Shown here piece by piece: positions 9,827 through 21,845 of a DNA stretch of 64,000 nucleotides. Each line of letters begins with the position of its first letter. Within the stretch, counting starts at the first letter, position 1. The notes beneath the pieces were generated by a model. That model was given only the letters and a program-made list of their open reading frames with translations. It ran no database searches and was not told the DNA's origin. The DNA lies in contig JAKJHU010000084.1 in the NCBI GenBank assembly GCA_022316685.1, positions 1,683,001 through 1,747,000 on the forward strand, in the 5' to 3' direction. Made by a program: the position numbers and the translations under genes. This DNA is from Progne subis subis. Taxonomy: Eukaryota; Chordata; Aves; Passeriformes; Hirundinidae.

Positions 9827-11989
9827 TCCCAAAATGGCCTTCGAGTAATGTGAAATTTAGAAGAAAACTGGCCAAAATTTAGTACCTGGAATGCAAATTC
9901 ATTGCAAAAATATGCAACATACTTTTCCAGTCACATCAAATATGCAAAAATATGGTTGCAAATTGAAAGTAAAGCAAAACACAGACGCACCATAAATTTC
10001 ATTCTGGTACCGTTACGAGAAGCAAAAGTCTGAGAAGGTTTTTGCATTTTTACTTTCTCCATTCAATTATTCACCTTTTTTTACTATGAATGAGAGATCC
10101 ATTAAAATATTAAAAGATATTTAGTAAGAGATCTAAAATGATTAAAAACAGGATTTAAAAAAAAAGCATTTCCAGTGCTTGTCAGCATCAGATTTTTTAT
10201 CAAATTTAATACAAAATAGCTAATGAGGGCAACTCAGCCCCAGTAACGTTGTTCAAAATGCAAACTTGATTTTCAAAATCCTCCCCTCCATATTTAATAG
10301 AGTCATGATTACAAGAAAAGTGATGCTCCAATATGTTAATTCCCTCTCTGTTTTTCTGCTGATGTTACTGCCATTTGAAGAAAAACTGTCACCCTCTCTT
10401 CCCCAGCAGATCAAAGCGAGGCATCCAGTTTGTACCAGACGCCATCATACAAAATTACATTTAAGAAATCTCCGAAGTAATTAAAAACCTCTGTATAAAC
10501 CCTCTCAAAGAGGAAGACACACTGTACCAATTTGCCCCTCTTGAAACAGCTCCTAGAGAAGTGACAAAATGTGACTTAAAGCTTATGCTACACATGCCAC
10601 CTACTTCCTTTGAATTCCTAATTAATTATCTTTCCTGAGAATCACGATAAACAGGAGGCTGCTTTTGCATACTGAGCTGTCTGGGTTCCTCATCCCACTG
10701 AGGCCAAGCAAGACCATGGAATTCTGGTGAACAGTTGGATCTTAGACAAAGAATTCCAGGAGTAGAATGAGACTGGCTCAGGTCCATGATGCTGGAATTT
10801 ATTTTGGGCATGTACCTCTTCATGTGCCTTTGCAGTCAACACAACACAACAGGACTGGAAAGAAGTCAGGGACAGGAGGGGGACCTTTGTCAGTGCTGGG
10901 AATGTGTGAATGCCAAAGGCTAAAAGCGGTATAAATGGACCAGACCAAAATCCACCCCAAAACAGCATAAAGAAGAAACCTGGGTGCTGGAGAGAAAAAC
11001 TTCTGTTCCAGAATGGAATCTGAGTGAATTTACCTTGTGATACTGTGTGGTTTTCCTGTGACTTTATTTAGATTTTGAACAAACGCATTTTTGCCTGGTG
11101 CTAAAGCACAGAGATCATGAGGGAGGTCCAGTACCAGTCAGGAAACACCAGTAGACAGCATTAGTCCACACCTCAGGGTCCATTCACCATCCTTACCTTC
11201 CCTCTTGGAACTGTTCCAAATTTCCCTGCCCTGGGCACCCAGGAGGCCAGGAGCAGGTGCAGGTACCCTGAGTCCCTGCCACAAACACCCCCGTGTCTGT
11301 TGCATCCCAGTTCCATGGGACATCAGCTGTCACCAGTGCGTCACCACAACCTCATCAAGCCTCAGGAGCTGCCTGCCAGGGTGAGGCTCTCTCCCACTGC
11401 CTGTTTTTGTTAAACAATTCATGAAGGTATGAATTCACTCCAGAGCACAAAAGACATGAATTGAAATGCATCCAAGCTGCTGCTGGTGCCAGGAATATAA
11501 CTCTGAGCAGCTTCCACTGTTTATAGACTTGAAAAAGATGAAAACATCCGGTCTGGCATGGAAAGGGCCTGCCAAATCCATCCTGGATTTGCAAGTAATG
11601 GAGTTGATATTCATTAACCCTTCTAGGTTGGCTTTTTTAATGAAATGAGAGAGATCTCAGTCCAGCCTCCAAGCAAGATTTATTTATTTCTAAATGACAA
11701 AGAAATGGAAAACACAAGGCACTTGGCAAAGTATTTCTTTGAGTATCTTGGCAGCTTGTCATTGATAATGGAATTGTTGTCTGATCTTCAGTCATTTGCA
11801 ATTTAATTTACCCACAAAACCTACCACTTCTCTTTGCACATATTTCTCCACAATGTGCCTATTTACCTTTCCAAACCAGGAAGAAATACATTACATGATT
11901 TAAAGGGTAGCCCTTAATGCAATTTAAAGCCTTGCAAATTGATTTTCCTTAATGAACTTTATATCCTGACATCCTGTCGTTTTTCCTCT
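9827..11989. other. Single-copy DNA, repeat-poor
   Basis: More than 2 kb with no recognised transposon. It is AT-rich at 9880-10330 and has more balanced composition at 10640-11640. Frames on both strands (10626-10968, 11138-11323, 11355-11648) show no domains. No gene is supported. Confidence 0.55.
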
Positions 11990-12115
11990 AGTACATTCAA
12001 TTAGGCTATAATCAGTTATTAAGGGTTAGATAATGGGAACGTGACATCATCCACACGAGGCAGAAATTTTTGTGAGAGATTAATTAAAATCTAATTTTCA
12101 TGCAAGACTAGACCA
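11990..12115. other. Candidate conserved non-coding element
   Basis: AT-rich but not low-complexity, with several homeodomain-type ATTA/TAAT words, a CRE-like 'cgtgacatcat', and 'attaattaaaatctaatttt'. It lies in an interval free of transposons. These are the usual visible traits of deeply conserved regulatory DNA, but conservation is inferred and was not tested. Confidence 0.3.
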
Positions 12116-12156
12116 TCTGGGCCAAAAGATGTCTGTGATAATTGCAAGGGGGAAGG

Positions 12157-12176
12157 AAAAAAAAAAAAAAAAAAAA
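12157..12176 (+). repeat. Poly(A) run, 20 nt
   Basis: A20 followed by further A-rich purine sequence to about 12220. Mononucleotide microsatellite. Confidence 0.9.
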
Positions 12177-15100
12177 GGAGAAAAAAATGCTGGAAAACCC
12201 AAAAAGGAGAAAGGAAGAACACTTGGCTTGGGTCAATGCTGAGATGAGAAGGGAGATGTTCCTCTTGAGGGTACAATTGAGAGAACCGTTGTGCTGTCTT
12301 CATCTAAACCACGGCAGAACAAACATCGTGAATCGAAGCGTTTCAGCAAAGGAGCTGAATACATTTCTTTGTGGGTGAAAAGCCAGAGCCATTCATGTTC
12401 TACTTTCAGGTAGAAACACTTTTAATAGCAGTAGTAGCAGTGCTTAAAGCAGAGATGCTTTTGTTAATACTAACTTGTGATAGAGGGGAGCTCTGGGCTC
12501 CAAATACATTCTCTAATCTCAGCGGAGAACACAGCTCAGCAGTTCCATTTGCCCCATATCAAAGAAGAAAAAATATTGTTATTCTGCCAAGAAAATGGAT
12601 CTATTTATCTGATGCAACGTGCTCTGCAGTAAAGGGTTTGTTTTTCCTCGCCTCTATTTTTTTTTTTAAATGGGCATATTGTAACCATTCTTAAAACAAA
12701 CTGGAATAAAAGGGTTATATCAACCACGAAGGACTTTCTAGTAACAATATCCATATTGCTGCAGTAATTTTAGAGGCTCTCATATTTCAGAACTAAAAAA
12801 GCCCCGCAGCTCAAGAAAAACACCCAACATAATAGTTCTTCACTCTCATTACTGCTTTTCAAAGCAGCACCTCCAAAGCAATCCAGCCCATGAGCAATTT
12901 TGGGACACTGCCTCTAGGAGAGGTGAAAAGAAGGTTCAAAGCTACAAATCCTCTCTATCCATGCAGCTAATCCTGGACTGACAGACCTCATGTACCTCCC
13001 TGGCCTCATCTGCTCATTCTGGTGGAGTTTGTCTCTGTTGATGTCCAGGAAAACTAGAGCCAAGTCTGAGGGTCAGAATGTTCCACAAAGATCTCTTTGT
13101 GGGGTCTGGGGATTGAGTGGGTTTTTTTGGTCTTTCGACTCTTTGTCAGATCTTTTTTGAAGGATTAAAAGTAAAACTCAAGCTTTTGTCCAGGTTTTCT
13201 TTTATCAGATGGCTTTGAACCTGCTGGAAAACTCCTGTTCTCAAAACAATTTAGAGAAGCTACAGCTTTAATTTGATTTTAAAAACATGTTCTCAACATT
13301 ATGCTTTTTCCCCTTTAGCTTTCTAGGCTTTCTCTTTTGCCCAAACCTTGCAAGTACCCCAGTAACCATCTATAACCATAGTCTTAATTAAGAGAGAACA
13401 TGACTTGGATCATTATTCTAAGTCTGTTTGGAGGAATTGTTACCCAGTTGTAAGTGAGGTTTTCAATGACTGTATTTCTTCCCCAGAGATAAGGCAATTA
13501 ACGTTTCCCATAAAATCCACCTTCCCCCCACTGCCTCGGTGGAGGTGAGCAGAAGTGAGAACAAATCAATACCAGAATCTATTCCCAGGAAAAGGGAACA
13601 AATTTATCTTTATAATTACAATATGTAACACATTCCACAGCTGCATGCCTCTTGTGGATACTTCTGATCTGAATGTAAATACATGTTTTATGCTGAGGAT
13701 AATTTCAAAGAAGAGCTGGGAGCGCACACGGAACGATCCAGGGCTTTTAAATCTATGAGCCAACCTATTCATATTTTCTCTGCATTCCCATGATATACTG
13801 AAGAGAAGCCTATGCTGTAATGTACGGTGCAATGGAAATATAAAATAAAAACCACTTAACTGGCCAAGAACCTTTACTTTCTCCTTAAATCCACACTCTT
13901 TATAGAGCTATCTCAGTTACTGGTTAGGACAGACAAAGAATAGATTACACAGAGGTAACTATCAAGATTTAATGTGAGGTTGTCCAAAGGGCCAGAGACC
14001 AAAGACCCAGATTTCTTTACTGATTTCATGTTTACGCTGAACTGAACCCGTGATTCGGTAGTGAGGCTCCTTGGATATTTCTAGGACAAGCCTGAGTAAC
14101 TTGTTCAAGATTCACTTAGGTGTGCAAATATTGCTCATGTCCATTCCCCCAAAACTAAATTCTCTCAATCCATGGCAATATCGAATGAGCAAAATCTGTC
14201 TTTGCTGCTTCTGAATTTCTTTACTAGGAGTTCCACTCATTTACAAGTTTGCTTATATTCTTCCCAACCTCTCCTAAGCCACACCAGCTGGAAAACTCCC
14301 CTTCCTGACCAGTTCATGCTTTCCAGCTGGAGGGGTCGTGGCCTGTGGGCAGAGTGGGGCTGTTAGAGAAACAACAGGCATTAAATAGCCCCAGACCAAC
14401 TCCCAGACCTTTCTACTGAAAGAAAATAACTCTGGGGTAAATATGCAAGGCATTGAACACTTTGAGAGAAATTGCTGCTCCCCATAATTATTTTTTAATT
14501 TACCCTCTGCTGGATGAGAACTGAGGCCCTTGTCTCTTCGTCAGCACAAACTTTGCATTTCTTGATCTGCATCTGGGGCTTGCCGAAAAATGAGCATCTT
14601 GATTACAGCTCTGTCCTTCCCCTGCTCAGCTCCAGCTGCTGCCTCTCCTCGTGCATTTCCAAAAACTGAAAGGCAGAACCATTTACTTCCTTATTTCTCT
14701 GATTTATTTTGCTCATATGGGTTATCTCACTTCCTTTTGCAGCTCCCTGAATATCTCTGAAAGGAGGGAGAAGAGCCCGGCTGTGCCACAGGGCAGGTGT
14801 GGGATCGGGGAGGGAGCACAGCTGGGGCAGTGCCACCATCACAGTGACAACAACGAGCCCCAAAACACTTTTATAGTTCTCCACTCCCACCTATTGCTGA
14901 AAGCAATGAAGTTTGTAGAATCTGTGAGGGGAGGAAAGTGGGGATGGGAAAGTAATGGCAAACAGCTTTTTGTGTGGTCTCAGTGATCCTAATCCTTCAC
15001 AAATACGTCCTGTGTTGGGTGAAACACACTTCAAGGAGTTGTGACTCCCAGAGCATACCTGATTGCTTTTCCCAGCACTCCCAAGTAGAGCTTGGCTGCC

Positions 15101-16700
15101 TTCCACAAACCCGTATTTTCCTTTTCAGTCAACACACTGAGATGTGCCCACTCTCCGCTCACAAGAAGATGGATATTGTTCTCCCACTTCCTTTCTCTTC
15201 TGTTCCTGAGCTACAGCCACAGCAGAGCTTGGGCAGGGAGCCACCTTCATGATCTGCAGAAAACCATTCCACCATGCAAGGATGACCCAGCTTCTGGCTG
15301 AAATAGGTTGACAAAGAACAGAAGTGGCTCAAACCAAAAATAAACCCAGAAGGAAATTTTATTCCTCCCCTCTTTATCTAACCCCTTTATCTCACCTTAT
15401 TCTAATAACCTAGAAGATTTGTGAGAGCCTCTGGAACACAAATAAACACAAAAATAGTGGAGTAGTCCTTGGGGGAGAAATTCACATAATGATGTTGGGT
15501 TTTCTGTGAAACATTTATTTCTAGGCTACAGTGAGAGCAACCCCCTGCTCACAAATCACTCTCCTTCAGCCAGGAAGGTGTGGACTTCAAATAGCATCAG
15601 CCAAGAGGCTTTTTCTGCATGGCCAAACTCCCCAATTTGTGAAGTCACCCTGCAGTGGTTCAGCTGAAGCTGGTGTTCCCATGGCATTATCATCATTTTC
15701 CTCTCTCCAACCCCAAAGCATGTGATAAATTCACAAACCCCCATAAAAAACACTATTCCAAATCCTAAAACCCTCCCACATAGCAGCTTTGCACTTGTGC
15801 AGAACCCTTTTTTGCTCTTTTAGCAGTCACTTTTCCCCTCACAACAAAGTTGCTCTCTCCAGTGTTGGTGTCTGGTAGATGTTCCCTCCCAGGGATTTCG
15901 ATTTTCTCCAGTTCTGTTCCAAGCGTCAGGCAGGATGGCTGTTCTTCAATCAGCTCAGCAAGTCACTTGAGTCTCTTAGAGCCTAGCCCAGATATACTTT
16001 AGGATTTTCAGTGTTGATGAAAGCACAAGTGGGAAGGAGCAAAGCTTCTGCTGCCTTTGTAATTAATCACAGGTTAAAGGGCTGTGTGAATTATACAGAC
16101 CCCAGGAGAGCCATCACTTTTGGAATTCCCAACAAAGCACACAACTTAGGATATTCTTTGTTTTGTGTATTTGTCTAATAGAAGCATTAGTCACTGAGCT
16201 TTTTATAATTTTTTTCAAAGCTTTGAAATGACCTCGCTAATCTGGGGAAAACGATTTTCTAAAATGAGTTCTACCTTTAGAGTTTGGAGAAAATTTAATG
16301 CTGTGTGAGTTTAGATAAGCTGGCAACAGCTACAACAGAAAATTCAGACATTATGTTTTTCAATCCAAGCACTCAGAGGGTTTTTGACAGGGAGTGGGTG
16401 GGAGAATCACTCAGCACTGACTTTGCAGTGAGGGATGTGGGGGAGGGAAGCAGTACAGCCAACTGCAGCTCCTGCAAATTTATCAACAAATGTCCCCAGA
16501 GCTTTTTAATATCCTTCCTGCTCTGACTCCAGAGCTGTCCCATTGTTCACAGCACAGGGAGAGACAACTTCATGCACTCCATCTTCACAAGCAATCCTTC
16601 CAAAGGTGTTAAATCCCCCCCACATGTCCCAGTTTACAGATCCTAAGGAAATTGTTTTGCTTCTTGATAAGTACTTCGAGATTCAAAAAAAAAGTACTTA
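12177..16700. other. Long repeat-free single-copy stretch
   Basis: About 4.5 kb in which I see no CR1, LTR or long microsatellite. Such a clean interval is unusual here. Frames present (for example 12371-12694, 13555-13832, 14603-14986, 14974-15301, 15531-15753) are short, overlap on both strands and lack domains. Conserved regulatory elements may be hidden here. No exon is supported. Confidence 0.55.
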
Positions 16701-16786
16701 AAAAAAACCAAACCAAACCAAACCAAACCAAACCAAACCAAACCAAACCAAAAAAAACAACAACAACAACAACAACAACAAAACAC
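16701..16786 (+). repeat. Composite (AAACC)n then (AAC)n microsatellite
   Basis: About 9 copies of the pentamer AAACC pass through an A8 bridge into about 8 copies of AAC. Composite A/C-rich arrays of this sort recur in the window (20155, 40743, and as T/G at 23251 and 51454). Confidence 0.95.
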
Positions 16787-16854
16787 CTTGGAAAGGTAAT
16801 TTCACTAAAATAAAATAGAAATTTATTTCATTATAATTCATAGGAACAAAAGAG

Positions 16855-17056
16855 GACTCAGAGAACAGCCTGAGTTGGAAGGGACCTTAAGTCTTTCAAT
16901 TCCACCCCCTGCCACGGGCAGGGACACCTTCCACTGTCCCAGGTTTCTCCAAGCCCCAGTCCAGCCTGTCCTTGGACACTTCCAGGGATCCAGAGGCAGC
17001 CACAGCTTCTCTGGGCACCTGTGCCAGGGCCTCCCCACCCTCACAGGGATTCCTGC
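16855..17056 (-). mobile_element. CR1 LINE 3' tail fragment (antisense)
   Basis: Reverse-complement CR1 tail: 'gagttggaagggaccttaag', 'ccaccccctgccacgggcag', 'ggacaccttccactgtccca', 'ccttggacacttccagggat', 'gcagccacagcttctctggg' and 'ctccccaccctcacaggga'. A near-complete tail without coding sequence. Open frames on either strand here are translations of CR1. Confidence 0.93.
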
Positions 17057-18494
17057 ATTATGCTGTTATTAACAGTACAACAGTTATAACAGTATTAACA
17101 GAGAACTGTTGCCATCCTTTCTTTTCTCTCTCTTATCACTTGCACCTTTTGCTTTAACTAGACTTTCTCCTTAAATTGTTTTAAAGCACAGAGAAGGTAA
17201 ACACATTTGCAATAATATTTCAATGGGATATCAAATAGTAAAGCATGAAAAGAAATATGGAATGTCTTTGTCTTTTGATTGCCTTTAACAAAGTGCTACT
17301 TTTTCTGTGGGTGGGTTCATATGCAGGTTACAAAAGGAATTCAAAAGACAGTTGTAAATCAGTAATACCAGGTCTGATCCCATGGCTTTAAGGTTGCTTA
17401 ATGAAGTTAAAGAAAAGAGAATGTAAAAGAGATGTGACTACATCTGAAATTTCTAAGTAGCTCCAGACATACATAATGGAGGAACTTGGGCCCCAGTGAA
17501 TGCCAATAAATCTATTTTCTTTTAAAGAAAAAATTATGAAACATTTAAAGGACATCAATCACACTTTCCTTAACAGAGTGTTAGAGAGTGACAATTAAAG
17601 ATGCCCTATTGTGCTGCAGCACACCTTAAATCATGTTTTAGAGCCTGAGCCAGTATCTGAATTTGTTTCTAAAACTATTTCTTCATTGCACGAATAAAAT
17701 CTAAGGTTAAAAATAAATTTTGTTTTACTCTAATGAAATGATTAAATATCTTTTTTCAAAAATTATCTTTATATTTACTGTAAATGCTGTTAGAATAAGT
17801 TAAAATTTTAATTAAAAAGCCACTAAATGAAGTCTTTAATTTATAGAAAGAGAGTGATGGAAATTTCCAGGCTTGACCATATCAATCACTTTACAAACAA
17901 ACAAGGAAGAAAAACAAAGTTTGGATAAGAACAGATTTTGCAGCAGACTGCTTGGACTTAAAAAGAAAAAAAAAAAAAATCATGTTTTTCATCCACATTT
18001 CATGACATCAGCATCAGTTGATGCTGTAAGTGGGGGCGGTGGGTGTGCATCTCCTCATCAAAATTTAACAGTGACACTTTCTTCAGCTTCTGATGAAAAA
18101 ATAAACGTTGTCCCGGTCATTCCCTTTGGGGTAGTGTGGTTATCCCAGGTCTCAGCTTATTTGCTTTTTGTATAAACACATCTCTCCCAATTACCTGCCG
18201 ATAAATACTGAATTCCTACCTGGTGAGGAGCATCTGGAGGCACCTCTCCTGCAAGACTTGCAGAGAAAAGGGATTAATTCCAGTTCATTTCCATTTGTGG
18301 CATCGAGCCATGCACCTGATTGAAAAGCTTTGTGTCTATTTGTTTTCTTTATTTTCCAAAACCTTAAAACCTAAATCCAATTTGTTGCTTTGTGCATTCC
18401 TGAAAAGGTGGGAGTTTTGCAAAACCCTCTGGAGATTCTTGAGGGGCCAGAGCACACCTCGAGACTGGTTTTGTGGCCCAGGCAGAGGAGAGGG
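17057..18494. other. AT-rich single-copy DNA
   Basis: About 1.4 kb. The part at 17180-17860 is very AT-rich and rich in TTAAA/AATTA words. An A-run of 14 lies near 17967-17980. No gene or transposon recognised. Confidence 0.55.
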
Positions 18495-18640
18495 CGCCTG
18501 AAAGTGCCCAAGGTCAGGGGCTTGGAGCAACTTGGGATAGTGGAGGATGTCCCTGCCCATGGCAGGGGGTGGCACTAGATGGATGGGCTTTAAGGTCCCT
18601 TCCATCCCAAACTCTTCTGGGATTCTGGGATTCCATGGAT
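18495..18640 (+). mobile_element. CR1 LINE 3' tail fragment (sense)
   Basis: Contains 'ggggcttggagcaacttggg', 'atagtggaggatgtccctgc', 'ccatggcagggggtggcact', 'gatgggctttaaggtccctt' and the terminal 'gggattctgggattcca'. Truncated at the 5' side of the tail and non-coding. Confidence 0.93.
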
Positions 18641-20147
18641 ATTGTAGACACCCACACAGTTTCATTTGATGCCTAAATGACATTTGGATGAATGACAGCT
18701 CTTTTATCATGAATATTTCTTTGCCACATGAAGCTGAATGATTAATGAAAGTCCTGAAGGTCATCTTGCAGAGGCAGTCACTGGATTTCCCCTCTTTATT
18801 GTGGGCAATTCCATGGACAATTCTCTTGGGTACTTTTTTTCCAGAAGGAATAAATGAGATACTTCTAGTTGTACCCCCCTCACAAGCAGCAAGTCCACAA
18901 CAAGGATGTCCCAAATTCCAGCCTTCAGCTGCACACCACAGCTATTTCCCTTTCCCAAAGTACCCATGGACAGAACTAATCCTGTTGGTGCTGCTCACCC
19001 ATCTCCCAAGGGCCACTTGTGAACTGTGCCTCCTAAGGAGTGACAGGAAAAGGGGGTTGGAGGCTGAGTGATCTTCCAGAAAGGGAGCTTGGGAAACAGA
19101 TGTTATCACTCAGGTTTTCCTATGCCTTCAGCTGCTTAATATGTCCAGGGAAATGAGCTGTCTCCTGCTCTGCATTTCCAGCACAGCCTAGACTTGGTGC
19201 TTACCAGAGAAACAAAAATAAATTGAATTCTTAAAAGTGTGTTTTAGATCTTTAAGGTGTCCAGCAAGATTTTAAAAAAGCCAAATATCCCAGCAAGTTA
19301 AATCATCACTTGTCTTCTGGAGTAACTTGTAGTTTTCTACAAGCAAATTTGTAACATTTTTACTAATCATGGAGATTTGGGGTTTTTTTAGAAGCTGCTC
19401 TTTTCTACCTGTTTCCATTTTAATGTGTCCTCAATATCAGTTATTTTTACTTCAGCTCTAAGAGGCAAATAACAAGGATAAACAATAACTCTTCCTTTCA
19501 CAAACAAAAATATGATATTGGTAGTGGAAGAAAACACGGAAAATCGCCAGAGAAATAAAACCTCAGCAAGTGTTTTCATTTGTCAAATTTGCTCAGTGAG
19601 AAGGTCCTCAGTAAAGAAAATATAATCCATAAAGCCAGCATCAATTATCACAGAGTGGAGGCACTGGCTGCTTTTGCTCCTAATTTTTGCATGTTGGAAA
19701 ATGATGATTATACACACTCCATCACCAGGAAACAGGTCAATCCATATAAACATCACAAATCCTCAGCATTGCGGAATTCTGTGGAATTCTGCAAATTTGT
19801 AAACCTGCTGAAACAATAAACTGAAATAATCTAAAGCACTGGCTCAGTGCAGCTGATGTTTCTGGGAAATATGAGATGACTTGTTAGCTGTGTAATAGTT
19901 CCTGGTAAAGACACAGGGAAAATTGGGATTTACATGTTCTTCAGCTTCCATTGTGGCAAACCACTACCAGTCAGTGCCAGTAAAGAATACAGGAAATAAA
20001 GGAAAGGAGGAAGGAAGATGATGACAAGGATCTAACCTAAAAGGAACGACAGAAACTGATGAGACTTGGAGCGGGGGGGAGGGGGGTGCGAATCACAATA
20101 ACTAGGGATTTGTTTGTATAAATTCATGGAAATTGCTAAAAAGCTTA
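18641..20147. other. Single-copy DNA, nothing recognised
   Basis: About 1.5 kb. A plus-strand frame of 108 codons (18745-19071) has no recognisable domain. A short G-rich run (ggggggga) lies near 20073. No transposon recognised. Confidence 0.55.
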
Positions 20148-20280
20148 AAAAGACCAAGACCAAAAACAAACCAAACAAAAAAAGTAAACCAGCAAAAAAA
20201 AAAAAAAAAAACCAAAAACAACCAAACAAACCAGAACACCATACATAATATAAAAACAAGCAAAACAAACAAAGGAAAAA
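20148..20280 (+). repeat. A/C-rich low-complexity tract
   Basis: Degenerate CAAAC/CCAAA units with an internal A run of about 18. On the minus strand it translates to a phenylalanine- and leucine-rich string, which gives a misleading membrane-like frame (20032-20332). Not a gene. Confidence 0.85.
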
Positions 20281-20550
20281 CATCCCTAAGCAGAGAGCAA
20301 GGGCAAAATGATGTGTAGATGGAGATCCACAAAAAATCTTAGGAAAGTTCAGAAGTTCCGTAGATTTGGTGCACTTCTTGCTTAAAATTGAGTTAAAAAT
20401 CAGAGGCTTTAGCTATGCCATAGCTGTCCTTTCAGACCACACCTTCATTCTCACCCTTTTTTCTTTAAATTTGTGATGCTGAGCTCAACCCCTTTCTCAA
20501 AATACACACTTGGCTTCTGGATGCTATCAAGGGTTGCAAGGCAGTATGCT
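20281..20550. other. Single-copy DNA, nothing recognised
   Basis: Spacer between a low-complexity tract and the large CR1 copy. No features seen. Confidence 0.5.
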
Positions 20551-21150
20551 CAGAGAATCCCAGAATCACTAAGGTTGGAAAAGCCCTCCAAGACCATCGA
20601 GTCCAAGCCATGCCCGATGCCCACCTTGTCACCAGCCCAGAGCACCAAGTGCCACCTCCAGGCCTTCCTTGGACAACTCCAGGGATGAGGATTCTAACAC
20701 CCCCCTGGGCAGCCCCTGACAAGGCCTGGTCACCCTTTCCATGCAGAAATTCCTAAATACCTTCTGATGTCCAACCTGGCCCTCCCCTGGCACAGCCTGA
20801 GGCCATTCCCTCTCCTCCTGTCCCTGTTCCCTGGGAGCAGAGCCCGACCCCTCCAGCTGTCCCCTCCAGTCAGGGAGTTGTGCAAAGCCAGAAGATCCCC
20901 CCTGAGCCTCCTTTTCTCCAGGCTGAGCCCCTTTCCCAGCTCCCTCAGCCTCTCCTGGTGCTCCAGAGCCTTGCCCAGTTCCATTCCCTTCCATGGACAC
21001 GCTCCAGCCCCTCAAGGTCTCTCTGATCATTTTAGGGTCCAGAACAGGACACAGCACTCCAGGTCCCTCAGCAGTGCCAGCACAGGGGACAGCCACTGCC
21101 CTGGGCCTGTGGCCACACCAGGGCTGGGACAGACCTGGATTCATTCTTGG
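20551..21150 (-). mobile_element. CR1 LINE, 600-bp copy with ORF2 C-terminus (antisense)
   Basis: The longest CR1 copy here. It runs on the minus strand from about 21150 to a 3' end at 20551 ('agaatcccagaatcactaag' on the plus strand). The minus strand encodes the conserved C-terminal part of CR1 ORF2, the endonuclease/reverse-transcriptase polyprotein: the signature 'LSLEKRRLRGDLL', then 'RRRGNGLRLCQGRARLDIRR' at 20984-20730, then, in another frame, 'VLESSSLELSKEGLEVAL' toward 20640. The frame change between these blocks shows at least one indel, so the copy is dead. The RT catalytic core is absent through 5' truncation. Confidence 0.95.
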
Positions 21151-21726
21151 TCATCTGAACACGCTCTGGCACTCACTCTAACTCGAGAGTTTATTATCGT
21201 CTAAAATAGAATAGGAATATCTCCAGTAGATGTGCAGGACAATGAAAAGCAATTTGCAATTGTTCCCAGCAGCTCTTCACTGCTGCTGGAGGCACAGGCT
21301 ACTATTGAAATCCTAAGAATCGTAAGATGCATCCCGTGTGGAAATATTCCAAAGATTGCTCTCAGAGAGGTTTTCTAATGTGCTACACGTGTGCAGTGTG
21401 TTCACCACTTTCCTCCACTGTGTTAATCCACTTCCCACTAATTTCCAACTAATGGAACTCTGTGTTCAAAGGAATTCTGAGTATTACTCGAAACTCCCAG
21501 ATGAGTCTGTTAGCCAACTGTCTTGGAAGGCCTGATAATCAGCAGGAACACAGGGGTTACTCGTGGTGCATAATTTTGCTTCTTACATATGCTGCTGGTG
21601 TTTGGCAAACAAATTGTATTTCGAGTTCCTTGAGAGGATTTGGTGCCAGGTTTCATCCCTTTGTTACATAAAGTCATCTCATGGAAGTGCAGTGGCTCAA
21701 CCCTGAAATGACCCTGAACATTCAAT
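21151..21726. other. Single-copy DNA
   Basis: No transposon or exon recognised. 21225-21330 mixes AT-rich words with 'cagctcttcactgctgctgg' and could be conserved, but nothing decisive is visible. Confidence 0.5.
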
Positions 21727-21845
21727 TTGCTCCAGATTTAACTCCTTTGAGCTTGCTCCAGATCCAGCTCCTTCTCTGAGCTTGCTCCAGACCATACTCC
21801 TTCTCTGGGCTTGCTCCAGATCTTACTTCTCTGTTTGCTCCACTG
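21727..21845 (+). repeat. Degenerate minisatellite, unit about 24-29 bp
   Basis: The phrase 'ttgctccaga' recurs at 21727, 21753, 21782 and 21811, and as a partial copy at 21835. It is followed in most units by 'ctccttctctgagc'-like sequence. Spacings are 26, 29, 29 and 24 bp. No known transposon contains it, to my knowledge. Confidence 0.9.

Noticed and set aside
18336..18914. 192-codon minus-strand frame
   Set aside because: It spans a sense CR1 tail read backwards and has no domain outside it.
20032..20332. Minus-strand frames rich in Phe, Leu and Cys that look like a membrane protein
   Set aside because: Translation of an A/C-rich low-complexity tract on its complement.
20629..21204. Frames of 171 (minus) and 145 (plus) codons
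   Set aside because: The minus frame is CR1 ORF2 remnant with a frameshift. The plus frame is its reverse-strand shadow.
21727..21845. CRISPR-like array
   Set aside because: Units are diverged, spacers are almost absent and the genome is avian. It is a minisatellite.
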